Assembly: GCA_014871385.1 (NCBI GenBank)
Contig: CM026421.1
Span: 17,591,048-17,655,047 of the forward strand
Source of the DNA: Ceratodon purpureus
Lineage: Eukaryota > Streptophyta > Bryopsida > Pseudoditrichales > Ditrichaceae
Reading direction: 5' to 3'
DNA: 64,000 nucleotides
Below are positions 24,601 through 36,961 of this stretch, piece after piece; within the stretch, counting starts at the first letter, position 1, and each line of letters opens with the position of its first letter. Position numbers and translations under genes: made by a program. Under the pieces are notes generated by a model. It saw only the letters and a program-made list of their open reading frames with translations. It ran no database searches and was not told the origin of the DNA.

Positions 24601-26370
24601 TGGTTTGTTGGTTCAATATCGGTTTTGGGGTTGCATTACTATGTGCCGCAGTTGGACATCACCTGCCCGGATTGCTCACTAATTGCTTCTCACAAAGTGC
24701 TACTCACTAAACTTGCTACAATTATTCACCATTTCAATTGTTTCCTTGCATATTATTGTGCTTGCTAATTATGATTTTAGTTGGTGAGTCTCATTTTCAC
24801 TAAACAATAAATAGATAAAAAATTGTATTTAGATTTGTTATATATAAATAAAAATCTTATATAAAATTGTTACCAAGTTTTTTCAGTTTTACAATATTTA
24901 GATGTAAAATATACAAAGATTCATCTTCAAACAAACGTTTCAATTTTGATTCTTATAATTATTCTAAGTATAGACGGTATAGGTCCCATTTTTATGTATA
25001 ATTTTTTTTGGAATTGTTTTTAGAAATGACTATAGTAAAAAAGTTCTTCCCTTGGATCCAAGAAGGCATTGCTTAAGAGGTTTTTTCTTAGTGATTTTTT
25101 GTTGACTCTTTTTTTTTAATCTAGATTAAAACTACGTATATGTGTATATATGTATATGAATATATTAAAATTTCAAATTTTTCAAACTTCTAAGATAATA
25201 AGCACCTTTTATTATTTTGTCATATTGTTTAAGAAAGTGTACAAAAGTCCAACTGCTTCATAGAATTAAAGTTAAATTGTTGAATTTATATTTAAATTTA
25301 ATCTTTAAAAAATATTGCAATTTCTAGTTTTTTTTTTCCCTGAGATAGCATTGTTGGGCTTGTAGAGCACCTTTTTTCCTACCATATTAATCAAAAATCT
25401 TCAATAAAGGTTAATAATAAATTACTACATTGTAATTGTAAATAGAGTAGCTTAGGTAGTTTAATAGAGTAGCTTAGGAATAGAATATTTTGATTGTAAC
25501 TTATATTAATAATTATATTTTAATAGAATAGCTTAGAAATATAATATTTTGATAAGTTATTTACGATTTGGATTAACATTATAATTTGAATTATAAGTTA
25601 TTACATAGGAAGAACATGTTTTTTTTATACCAAATGTATTAAACTGTACTTATTCCTTTGTACTAGAAACTCCCAATATTATTGGAAGTTAGGATGATTT
25701 GGATTTTATAAAAATCACAAGCTTATTTAAAACAAGAAAGTAGTGGGCAATTTCAGGTGAGGCAAAACAAAATCTTTGCTTTTTTATGTTGAGTGTAATT
25801 TAGACTTTGTATAAATCATTGCAATTGGAGTTAACTGAGTTCATCAATGCTAATGAACTTTCTATTTTGGTTCAAAGTAATTCCAATATTGTAGATTTGT
25901 AGAAGCTAGATTATCCAACATTAAACAACAAATGGTATGAAGTATTATCATTTCCAAATTAAGATTATGTTCAAATTGAAGACTAACAATTTATATTGAA
26001 ATTTCCCCTTTAAGTGCTTGTTTAAGTTGAATTTCAGTAATTCCGTGAAGGCAATTTATGTTTTGAATTGACAGGTGATGATTTTGTTGGTCATTTATGA
26101 AGGAAAAGGAATTTTTTTTAGAAAGAAGTCCTGAAAAGTCTATTGGGAAAAATGATTGATTTGAAATATGTGAGAGCTTCAAGTGATGGATTTACAAATT
26201 AATGCACCCTCTATCTAAAAAAAATTGGAAAATATTCACAAGACATTGCAACCAAGGCATTTGGTGGAAAATCACTAAATGACTATACATCCAATGTATT
26301 ACAAGGAGTCTAATGGCATTTTTGAAGAAAAAAAACATTTCCAAGGAAAATAATTCAAAAAAAAACATTT

Positions 26371-26373
<3 letters not shown>

Positions 26374-26429
<56 letters not shown>

Positions 26430-26452
26430 TTATTTATTTATTTATTTTTTTG
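26374..26452. repeat. (AT)n microsatellite followed by a TTTA-rich tract
   Basis: About 46 bp of uninterrupted AT dinucleotides run into TTTATATATT and TTTATTTATT repeats. Confidence 0.95.
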
Positions 26453-26677
26453 AGACAACTTGCAACATTGGTCATATATGATGATGATATTTCATATTTA
26501 TTTTCATGAGCAAGATTGAATGAAATTACAACAAACATAAAGTACCACATTACCACAAGTGAATTGTTGATGAAAATAAGATTATTGATGACATGAGACA
26601 ATGTTGGTTATTCCAATGCATATGATGACAAAAGAAAAGATTTTTTGGGTCATATGTTAAGAGTTACAAGTCAACAA

Positions 26678-26916
26678 TTAGAGGCAATTGAGACTTTGTA
26701 CAAAAATATGAAAATCAAGTTCTTAGATTATGTTTCTGTAACCACACTTCTAGATATATACTTACCCCTAAAAATCCAGCCGTTTTTGGAAGCTCCAAGT
26801 TCCAAAACTGTCATTTTTTACCGCTTTGTGGGAATGACGGTTAGAGGCAATTGAGACTTTGTACAAAAATATGAAAATTAAGTTCTTAGATTATGTTTCT
26901 GTAACCACACTTCTGG
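26678..26916. repeat. 75-bp direct duplication, units 163 bp apart
   Basis: The segments at 26678-26752 and 26841-26916 are nearly identical, both starting TTAGAGGCAATTGAGACTTT. The DNA between them contains TTACCCCTAAAAATCC, which faintly resembles a piggyBac-type end of this window. Confidence 0.7.
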
Positions 26917-28452
26917 AAACATTGAAGGTCATGTACGATGCCATGTAATAATGAACTTATTTTCAATTCAAAAAAGCAACAAGTTACAAAGCTTACACTT
27001 TCACAAGTTTAAAGTAGGTATAAAACAAAAACCTCGAGTAAAGACCGTCCAAGTATGTTTATTGGTTGGCTTGGACCTCTTTGAGGTTTAACAAAAAATG
27101 AAGAGATTTTACTTGATTAAATGACAACTGTAGATTTTATCTACATAGAAGAAGAAATTTATGTTGCAAATGAGAAATATAAAAAATCATTTCAAGCTTG
27201 TATGAAGTAATGAAACTTTGAGTTCCCATTGAAAATGCCTTCAAATATTTAGAAGTTGGTTACAAAAATCCACTTGGTAAAAATTAAAAATTGGTGGTCA
27301 ATGGATTTGGAGAAGTTTGAAGACATGGATGCACTGGACAAAGACTATTGTAGTAAAGATATTTTGAAATGGATATTCAAAAACATTAGAGCCATGTCAA
27401 TCTTCTAATTGATTATGGTAAAGAGTGCAAACATGTTGATTTGATTCCTCAGATGTAATTCACCGTCATTTAATGGTTTAATGTGGTATTTTAATAGAAA
27501 AATCATTCTACAGAGGTGATAAATAAAAATTGAATTTAAATTATGAAGAAGCAGTTACACTTGCATTTTATACACTTGAATTTTATACAAGCTAGGATTG
27601 ATGATTTTTTTTGAAAAGCAATGCATGTTCATTGACAAGGAGTGTATTGCAGATGTTTGATTTCCGATATCGGCTTTAAGGTGGTTATTTGCCAAAGAGA
27701 AAAATATTCATTATTGTTGAACAAGATCAAGTCATAAATGGATTTTTTTTGAAAAGGGAATGTGATTTTTTTTGAAAAGGTACCCCCAGCCCTCCCTACT
27801 GCAGCAACATCAAGCGAACCCGGTAGCAAGGCCGGGACAAGGTGCGGTAGTGCATCCTACCCGCGCCCCTGCCAAGCCACTCGCCCCCCTTTCCGTCCTC
27901 CCTCGCTCAGTCCCCGATACCGCTCCTTCAGCGGGACCCCGCCCTGGTTGCCTGACCCCGCCCTGGTTGCCCGACCCCGCCTCTTTAGCCCGACCCTGTC
28001 TCTTTTCCACGTGGGCTGCCACACCCCACCCGCCCCATCCTCTAGTACGACCCCACCATGATCCGCCCCCTTACTCATACTTCTCCAAATTTCCATGAAT
28101 CGGCGCCAAAATCCCCCACCTCCTCTTCAATGACATATTAGGAGGGGCACTCAATTGCGTCTCTGTATTGAAAAAAAAGGCTGAGAGCTCTTTCAAAACG
28201 TCCCAATTTCCTCTAACTCACTTCTCACTAACATGTACCTTGCAAAAACTAGGAGTTCAATTTTTTTTATTTTTTTTTTTTGGTTATGGACTTTATGACT
28301 TCCTTTTTAGTTAGTCGGGAAGTAAAGTGTAGAAGGTTTCATAACGGTCTTGAGAGTAAAAGGAACAAAAACAACATATAGTTTGTCACCGCAAGAAAAT
28401 ATTTATACAAAGAAAAAAAGATTATAAACATCTAACAATGAAAGTGCATTTC

Positions 28453-31364
28453 CTAGGTTTTGTTACTTACATTTTCAAGGCTTAGGCGACGTAGTCGTTC
28501 ATGATACTTCTGGAAGCACAAAGTCCCAGTGACACACATAAATTTGTTGTCACATGAAGTACAATAATAATGTGGCCTTTTCCCGGAGTTACTTCTACTG
28601 TTGTTGCAAACGACACAAGGACTTCTCTTCCTTGAGTACATTGGGAAACATAAACCTCCGCCTCGTGGGGCTTCTACAAATTCTTCTCCAACCCGTCCAC
28701 TCCAATTCCTCAATAAAGCTTCGCACAACTCTGATCTGAATTGCAAGTGCGTCATAGGTTTCCTCTGAGGGATAGAAGTCTTGCACTTATCAAGATACAC
28801 CAAAAACATATTGACCACTGTCATATCGAGCAAGAAGAAAAAAATACGATGCCACCATTTATGTGAACGGTTTTGAGTACAATACGAAGCCCTCAGTTGG
28901 TCGGCCACGTCGACCCCCGTCATATGTGTAGTGTACTCAAAATGCATGGGTGACGTCGGGATCTCATCTCTAACTGCTCCATTGCGACGTGGTACTGTTT
29001 GAATGAGAGAACCTGGTGCACTTGTCGGAGGAGCATGTGTAGATAAAAGTAAAACTGGTTTTTTATCTTTCCAAACCACTATGGACATTGTTCTAGAAGC
29101 ATGCATTCTCCAATCCATCCATCCTTGATTCTCTCTCATAAAAGCCTTGGTATTTCTAAATATCGAAGGTAACCCTACACGGTTTGACCTCATTGTCCCT
29201 GTTGCGTAAATCAATTTTTCATATAAATCCTTGAACAATCCTATACTTGTGAAAAAGTTGTCCATAGCTATCACATGACCTTTCCCGCATATGTCTGTTG
29301 CCAAATCCAAGACAACATTATGTGCCAACTTTGGCTCACCTCGAAGTGGCCTACGCTCCTCTTGTACTACTTGCGACTTCCCAGAATAAATTGAGAAATT
29401 CCATACGTATTTGGATGTAGAACAAGCCAAACACCAAACCTTTATGCCCCATTTTTGTGGTTTTTGGGGCATATATTGGCGCAAGGGGCAATATGATCCT
29501 TTATACCTAATCATCATTTCGTCAATAGTGCAAAATTTCCCCAACTTCCATGCGTTCTTGCAATTATCTCTTATGCTCTCTACCAACCACCGTACTTGCC
29601 CAAGTTTGTCATAACCTGGCAAATCTTTCTCACGTACGTACCTTGTGGGGTTGGTGATATGTAAACATCTTGTCAACTCCATGAATCTCGAACGAGTCAT
29701 CACTCTAGAGATAATTGAACAGTGAAAAACAGACCCCAGTTTGTGCCAATATGATTTGATGTTCGGTTGCCTCTTCATACCCATGTATAGCCAAACTGCA
29801 ATAAAGCCCTTGAATTCTGGAATGGTAAATTCTCTCCACCCTTCACCTCCCATAGTAGATCCATTGCCAATTTGCCGTTCACCGCCGTGGCATACCGATT
29901 AGTTTCCCTCACGATGTCGCGTAAAATATTATATGTCCAAAAAAGGTCAAACAATTGCAACATTGTTGGAAATGACCTCCAAAACATAGTAGACGTTGAT
30001 ATACCTTCGAAATCCACGGGCGTTGGGTCATATGTGAAATAAGTCTTATTCCACGTAGCGTCTCGGTATATGAATTTTATGCTATTTGGGTCCTCGAAAC
30101 CCACAATTTCATCTTCTTCCCCACTCAAAAAATCCTCATCATAAGATCCATCGCTTTCGCTTTCCAAAGTCGGTACTTCATAAACATGTCCCCTCTCCCT
30201 TTGCCCATGCCTTTGTCCTTGTTTACGTCGATAATTTCTATCTTCATTACCCACTCCAAAAATCCCGTTTTCATCATCGAATTCTGCTCCCCAACCCCAC
30301 TCCCTCCCTCCTATGCCCACATTCTCTTCAAATGCTCCATTGTTCCCCAAGCCCCCAATGCCAACACCCCTCGCCCCTGTAATATGCTGCCCACCCTCCC
30401 TTGTTCCATCGCCCAACCCCCCAGTCCCCTGTCCCACAGAGCCCCCTCTAATAACCCCGCCCCCTATACCCACCCCGCCACCTAACCCATCCCCGCTACC
30501 TGACCCATCCCCGCCCCCTATACCCTCCCCGCTTCTCTCAGATCGTCTGCCCACCTGGGCGGACTCCGTGTCCCCGACCCCGCCACTCCCCAGCGCCACC
30601 TGGGCAGTGGGTGAGCCAGGGTGGCGCCGTGAGCCCCCGGCCCCATTGCTCCCGACCTCCCCGCTGGACATTGTGCCCTCCCCTCCCCGCCAGTGAGCCT
30701 CGCCGCCCTCCCCGCGGGTCTCAACGGCTCCTCCCCGCTCATCCTCCGTTCCCTGCAGTGCCGAAACCTCACTACCTTCCTCCTGCAAACTGTGGCCCTT
30801 CCCCGCCCCTCTATCTGATGTTCTTCTTCTTCTCTTCTTAGTTTTTTTGTCATATGTTTGCACGTTGTAATTCATTTCTTCAGGCCACCACAACTCTTCC
30901 AAACTTCTGTCTTCTCCAAAGGCATACTCCCCCTCATCAAAAGAATCTTCACTGGGTTCTTCACAGGAGCTTTCTCTCCCATCATTCACACCTAGTTCTT
31001 GGCTATCCACAAAATCAGGATCATACTCTCCTATTACTTGTTCTAACAATGTGTGGATGTCTCCTTCCAAGTCTGTAGGTTGTAGAGGGGGTGATGAGGG
31101 AGGTGTAGGAAGTGTAGGAGGTGGTGGAGGTGGAGATGGTGGTGGTGAAGGGGGAGGGTTGGAGGTACTTCCCAACTGCTGCAAATACAACCTCGAACTT
31201 CGCCTTGGAGCCTCCAAGAAGCTCTCTTACAAAAATCAGCAGCAAAAACATATGTGAGTAAGAACAATGGAGCATTTGTCATAAACATAATAAATAGAAC
31301 TTCATAGTAGAGTCTTCTATCTAACCTCCTTCCCCTTCCATGAATTAGCACCCTTCCGTGGCAT
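28453..31364 (-). pseudogene. piggyBac transposase (DDE_Tnp_1_7), one frameshift
   Basis: Two overlapping frames on the minus strand together give one piggyBac transposase. The N-terminal part (to 29775) is acidic and then Gly-rich low complexity. The catalytic part (from about 29853 to 28453) has the expected acidic residues in 'CTIDEMMIRYKG', 'HVIAMDNFFTS' and 'MTGVDVADQL', and a Cys-rich C-terminal module ('CVVCNN', 'YYCTSCDNKFMC'). The frames do not meet: a net one-base shift is needed near 29855-29900, between 'ATAVNG' and 'GSTMGGEGW'. The first frame lacks a good ATG. A 13-codon exon at 31364-31326 (starting MPRKGANSWKGKE) joins in phase to 31223 across a 102-bp intron and would supply one; this exon is inference. 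Apart from the shift the domain looks intact, so decay is recent or the shift is a sequence error. Confidence 0.8.
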
Positions 31365-32423
31365 CTTATCACAATTAGAGAGTAGGGAGTATGACAACAT
31401 TCGCAATGCCAAATGATGTGGAGAGGATTGCTTGAACTCAAATTATAGGTTTATGTTGTTCTTGAAGGTGTCAAATAATGAGGTGGAAGTTTTTGTTGTG
31501 AAGGTTGAATTTAGACATGTGACATTGTTGTATAGAATCTGAACTAGTCCTCTTTCTTGTGAAACGCAGTTTGGAATTGACTTTGTTGCATTCAAGAATC
31601 ATTATCAAGCAGTGTATATCTTGAATTCAAGTAATGCTATGTGGAATTTCTGTGACACAGAGAGTGCAGAGTTGTGATAGTGGGTAACCAAAACGTCGTA
31701 GCCCCATACTGCAGGGTAATCTCATTTTCGATTTTTATCTCCCCAACTTGGATTCCGCCCTGCAAATTAAATTCAAAGCATTTGAAGTTCCCCGCCTCGG
31801 AGCCTGCGCCGGCCTTGACGTCGACACAGGCTGAGTCTGCAGCCTCGACGTCGATGCTGTGGGCTGGCTCGCCCCGTCGTCGGGCTGCTCGCATGCATCA
31901 TCAGTGGGATCTGATGCGGCCTCGGACCCCACGTGGCACCCTGTCCCCCGCCCTCCCAGTGCTCGTCATCCTCCCCGGGCCGTGGGTTCAACCCCCGCCC
32001 TCCTTGTACCCGCCTTCCCCCGGGCCGTGGATTCAACTCCCGGCCTGCTCACCGTGTTCCGGGCGCGGGCCCCGCCGGCGACGGGGTCGCAGCCAAACCC
32101 CTTCGCCACACCCTCTCACCTTTTCCCTTACTGATTATACCCGCCCTCTATATGGTGAGCTGCCCCAAAAGAAAGTCAAACTCTGAACCTCAACCTCACT
32201 GGGCAGAAGAATTCCTCCAACTGCCCAAGGAGCAGCTTTTGAGGTTCAGAGGTTCATAACTTTTAACCACGGTATCGGATTTAAAAAAAAAAAAACTCCA
32301 CACGAACCTCTCAAAACGGCCTACTTCCATTAAATTTTTCAAAAAATAACAATTAAAATCAAAGCCGTAGGTATATGCCCAAACTCTAAAAAAGCCCGAT
32401 TTTGCCAGATTGTCCTTTAGGGG
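28453..32423 (-). mobile_element. piggyBac-type element carrying the transposase; right end resolved
   Basis: The right end, read inward from 32423, is CCCCTAAAGGACAAT, next to TTAA at 32424-32427. The same end and about 200 bp of subterminal sequence occur in the non-autonomous elements at 12995 and 14403. A GC-rich block occupies about 31780-32110. The left end beyond the transposase stop was not found, so the start given is only the end of the coding region. The true element must extend further left. Confidence 0.65.
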
Positions 32424-32427
32424 TTAA

Positions 32428-33343
32428 AATAGTCAATGTATTCTCAAAAGAACTTAGGAAATTAAAGGCATAACTTGATTTTTATAACCTAAAAGTTAAG
32501 ATATGTATTGATAAATTTTGTTTCCCCTAACTAGAATAAGGTGCTACTTTCTAATTATTTTGTTTCACCACCTAATTTACACATTTATGAATCCCTAGAG
32601 ATGCAATGATTACGGAAGTGTTATACCCTACAACTCTCATCTTCCTCATAAACTATTGTCTATTCATACCAACGGCACATCGGGTGGTCTAGCCCAGTTC
32701 AAGCAGTTGAAGACTGCTGGTTGCAAGGCCACCCCTTCCTTTCACCTAAGGTAAGGGATCATGAATCCGCGCGGGTTCAAAAGTCGAGCTCTATGATTCT
32801 ACGCAGAGCTCCAGTAAAGGGCCGGCGAGATTTGCAAAGTCGTCCACCTGGGCACAAGACTCATCTCATTTGATTGGCTGATTTTTAGAATCTCATCTCA
32901 TCTATGGGATACCACACATCCTATGCTCGGCTTTCGGCCACTCTAAGGCGTACACTTAAAATATTCATAGGAAATTATACAATTGCTCAAAAATATTGTT
33001 CTCTTCGGGGATGCATGGACACCAACCTTGCAAACCAGTCCAAATTCACACATTTTTGCACCAAAACATGAAATTCAGTCGCATATGTGATCCTCTACCT
33101 TACTCCTTCAGCTCCAGTAAATAGATAATACCATCCTTGATTCGTGTAACAAATCAGAGCTAGTTGCTGAAGTCCATGGTGCGGCCTTGGTATGATCCAC
33201 CACTGTGTAAGTTTCAGAAATTTCATTTAAAAAATAAAAAAGATAAGAAAAGTTGGTTACATGAAGGAGGTTGTGTCCCATAACCCACTTGGACCTCAGG
33301 AGTCAGGACCCTCGCTAGGCATGTAGTCCATAATTTCAGAATA
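32428..33343. other. Spacer between the piggyBac and pogo elements
   Basis: No gene is present. At about 32676-32800 a stretch 'GGTGGTCTAGCCCAGTTCAA' with 'GCGGGTTCAAAAGTC' further on vaguely resembles pol III A and B boxes and might be an old SINE, but the spacing is long. Confidence 0.35.
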
Positions 33344-33899
33344 TAAGGTAGAGAGGCCCATTCCCGACCGGGCACCGAAGCCCGACCAGTAGGTAACAAG
33401 GAATCTGCGAGCCCAGAGATTGACTGCCGTCGTTTCCATTCTGAGCGGTCAAAATTAGAATTCCAGTGGGGCGGCTGATCGTGCTTTCAGTGACTCAGAG
33501 TAGGTAGCGGCATGGTTTGGAATGGGTGACGAAGAGGTTCATTACTGGTGCCCTTAGCTTTTGGTAATGGAAGTGGTTCAGTAGTGGAATTACAAATTTG
33601 GCAGAACCATGTATGATAGATTAGCGGCTGCTTGCATAGTTGACATGTAACAAGATTACATTCTATTCATATCCGTTTGTAGTTCCTTCTTGATCGTTTT
33701 TTAATATCAAAAATCTCAATTGCTCAAGTATAAGTGACTGCGGTTCTGATCACCAGAGAACACATCTTCAGACTCACAGAAGTCCATCTCCATCACCACA
33801 TTGCATGTGCACAGAGGTTCGAGTTTAGAGCAATTGTTTCAGTTCGGTTTTTTTATTTCGAAGTAGGTGCATTTTGGTTACAGTTCAAGTGAGTATCTC

Positions 33900-36800
33900 A
33901 TGGAGTCGGCAAGAGAGGGTAGAGTCTACGCTAGAAATCCACCTTCGATGGGGGAGCAGTGCATTTTTGACAATGACGAGCAGTATGCAAATGGTGACTT
34001 CAATGCTGATCAAAGCGAGCACTCTGAGAGTGAGAGCAGGAGTAGTGCCGAGGAGAGTCCCATAGGTACGCAATTCAACTACAGCCCTTTAGAAGTCATT
34101 CACAGACCTCGGGGACTGCAGACTGATCGAATCCGCCGAAGCTCTCAACCAGCCAATTCAAACAGAGGCCGGGCGGGTGCAGCAGGCGCAAGAACTTTCG
34201 GAAGAGGACGGAGACACATTGCTGGAGGTCTGAACTTGTTCTCGAATCCACTGCCCCCGGGAGTACGGAATGTGTCGACACACTTCCCGACCATGAGGTA
34301 TCGTGGCACCAATCTGGAGGCATCACAAACCGATCAAAGTCAGTTCTACGAGGATATTACAAGCACTGATCCTCCAGTCGATCCGAGTACTGTTCGGTCA
34401 GTGTCAGGTGACATCGGCAACATGCATGACATAGGCCAGAGCCCGACGCAGCGATTGCCAAGATGGAGCAGACGGCGTGAACTGCGAAGGACGGGCTTGT
34501 GGAGCGACGAGCAGTTAAAAGACGCAATGGACGCAATTGATAATGGACTTTGTATGAGGAGGGCTGCAAGTAAGTATAACATACCTTATAGTTCTCTTCG
34601 TGACTGGTGCTATGGTCTGCGCACTTCCCGCAAGCGCGGACCTCCTGCAGTCCTAAGCCCTGTAGAAGAACAAGAGCTCGTTCAGTATTTGCTTCAAATG
34701 TGCGAATTAGGGTACGGCTTGAGCCAAACAGCTTTAAAAATGAAGGTCTTTGAGATTACCCAGGGGAGATGGACGCCCTTCACAAACGGCATTCCTGGCA
34801 AGGGGGGATGAAGTGGTGGAAACACAGGCACCCTGAGCTTACTCTGCGCGCCTCCCAAGCATTGGAAACAGCGAGGGCAAGAGGATTGTGTGAGGAAAAT
34901 GCGAAGACATTCTATGACAATCTGGAAGAGTTATATACCTTGCATCAATATTCCACAGACATAATCTGGAATTGCGATGAGAGCGGTGCGCAAGCGGGGC
35001 GGAATGGTGGAGGGCTGGTGATAGCAAAAACAGGTGCACGCCGAGTTCATTCAATCGTCCCTGAACAACGGGAATGGCTGTCCGTTTTATCTTGTATCAA
35101 TGCAGGTGGTTCAAGTATTCCTTCATTCTACATTTTCAGGGGCCATAGATTTAGGCACAACTACATTCAGAATTGTGAGCCAGGTGCCACTATGGCCATG
35201 CAACCTAGAGCCTGGATGACTTCCTATTTATTTTCGGCATGGCTATTACATTTCATTAGCAGTGTTCTGAGAGTAGGAGAGATCTCACCTGAGCGACGAC
35301 ATCTTCTGGTGTTGGATGGACACATCAGCCATGTTAGCTTGGATGTGGTTCTTGAGGCGAAGAACGTGGGACTGGATTTGGTAACACTTCCCTCACATAC
35401 GTCGCATGCTCTCCAACCGCTGGACGTCTGCGTATTCAAACCATTTAAACAGTACTTCAGGGAATACCGAGATTACTGGACAAGTAGGAATCTGAATCAA
35501 GCTGCAACAAAGGACATACTTGCTCAATGGGTTTCACTTGGCCTACGAAGAGCTCTGTCTGTGAACAACATCAGACAAGGATTTGGATCGACAGGAATCT
35601 GGCCATTAAATAGAGCGGCTGTGTTGAGTCACTTACCGCCATCGAAGGCATATCAGAATTCGACTGAGAGTGTAGAGCGTAGAGAGGGGTCTCTGCCGGA
35701 TGGAGATGGTTCTGAGCCGCATGGAGATGGGTCGGACCTGCATGGTGAGGGGCCTGCTGCGCATGGTGAGGGGCCTGCTGCGCATGGTGAGGGGCCTGCT
35801 GCGCATGGTGAGGGGCCTGCTGCGCATGGTGAGGGGCCTGCTGCGCAATTACAGAACTGCGAGGGGCAGCAGAGTGTGAGCGGACCAGCATGCGAGGGAC
35901 CAGTAGGTGACAGCGGAATGTTGAACCTGGAACATGATGACATGGGGAGGGCATAGGAGGGCTCGAGAATCTCACCACAGTTGGACTTACAGGAAATTGC
36001 CGCAGATTTTGCTGAAGAGCCGAACTCCTCTGTCCAACATTTCTTTGTTCACCCGGACCCAAGCGACGCTGGTGTGGCTGCCGAGATTGGAGGCTTGGAT
36101 TCTGAATTCGAAGCAGCGGACTCCATCACCCAGTTCCTGACCTTGCCTACAGTGACAACTCGAATTACTAAGAGACTCAAGGACCCCATCATGGACTTCA
36201 CAAAGTCCATTATGCTGACTTCGGATGCATACATTCACGCAGCAACAGCATTAACGCAACGCAAGGTAGATGCAGCAAAGCAGAAAGAGTTGAACCGCAT
36301 AGACAAGGAAGAGAAGCGGAAGAGGAAGGCGGAAGAACGTGAAGAAGAGAAGAGGCAGAGGGAAGCACGAGCAACAGAGCTAGCAGAGGTCCGTGAAAAA
36401 AAAAACGTAGAGCGACAGGAAGCGCAGCGAGCGAAAGCAGAGAGAGCTCTTCAAGTCGCAGAGGCTCGTGCTCACAAAGAGGCGGAGCAGTCTTGGAAAG
36501 CAGCAGAGCGGTCTCGGAAAGCAGCGGAGAGGGTTGAAGCTCAGCGGCTTAAAACAGCGAGACCAACCGAGAGGGGAGAGGCACGACCAACATTAGGGCG
36601 GCAGCTGCGACCTTCGAGGCAGAGTGACGATGGAGGAAGGACCAGCGACGACTTCACCTTCACCACAGCCCCTTTCGAAGGCATCCCGCGACGAGGGTCA
36701 CCGTTCCAATCCCCAGCACCCCATGTCCATCCCACAATCCACTTCGACAGCCACCCACCTTTCCAGTTTATCACACCTCTTCACTCTACGTTGTCCTCCC

Positions 36801-36961
36801 CGTCACCGCCTACCGTTCCCGCTCAACATTTCTCTCCTGCAGCAGAGTTCTTCTCTCACAGCTTGTCTCCTCAGAGAATGAACGTGCAAGCCATTCACAG
36901 ACCTGCGTTTGCAAACGCGAGGCCTCCCCCAACAGCACATGCAGAACAAGCGGAGTTCTAA
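33900..36961 (+). pseudogene. Pogo-like transposase, one frameshift and one in-frame stop
   Basis: From the ATG at 33900 the frame shows a psq-type helix-turn-helix ('WSDEQLKDAMDAIDNGL', 'RRAASKYNIPYSSLRDW'), then ends at TGA 34809 in 'GIPGKGG'. The next frame continues the family sequence at once ('MKWWKHRHPELTLR'). The junction is the six-G run 34802-34807, so one extra or two fewer G would restore it. The DDE core follows: 'IIWNCDESG', 'LLVLDGHISH', 'LPSHTSHALQPLDV'. A TAG at 35954-35956 interrupts the frame, after which the same frame stays open to 36961 and encodes a Glu/Lys/Arg/Ala-rich probable coiled coil typical of fungal and plant pogo C-termini. With both lesions ignored the protein would be about 1,020 residues. 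As read, this copy cannot make full transposase. Confidence 0.85.
35743..35850 (+). repeat. 21-bp minisatellite inside the pogo transposase
   Basis: Five near-perfect copies of CATGGTGAGGGGCCTGCTGC plus one base lie in tandem and in frame, encoding repeated AHGEGPA. They lie after the DDE core, in a region probably tolerant of length change. Confidence 0.95.

Larger units (their letters stand above)
24601..28452. other. AT-rich repeat-laden DNA downstream of the piggyBac transposase
   Basis: Most of the stretch is very AT-rich without genes. It includes an (AT)n microsatellite, a duplicated 75-bp segment and three 'GATTTTTTTTGAAAAG'-like phrases at 27604, 27740 and 27764. An abrupt GC-rich, pyrimidine-rich block follows at about 27780-28090, containing the repeated phrase CCCCGCCCTGGTTGCC. 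The left end of the piggyBac element should lie somewhere here, but I could not locate it. Confidence 0.4.

Noticed and set aside
26755-26775. TTACCCCTAAAAATCC as the left end of the piggyBac element
   Set aside because: It lacks a full TTAA and the expected subterminal sequence, and sits within a local duplication; kept only as a weak candidate.
27762-28098. Pro/Arg-rich frames in the GC-rich block left of the piggyBac transposase
   Set aside because: Composition-driven; contains short direct repeats and no domain.
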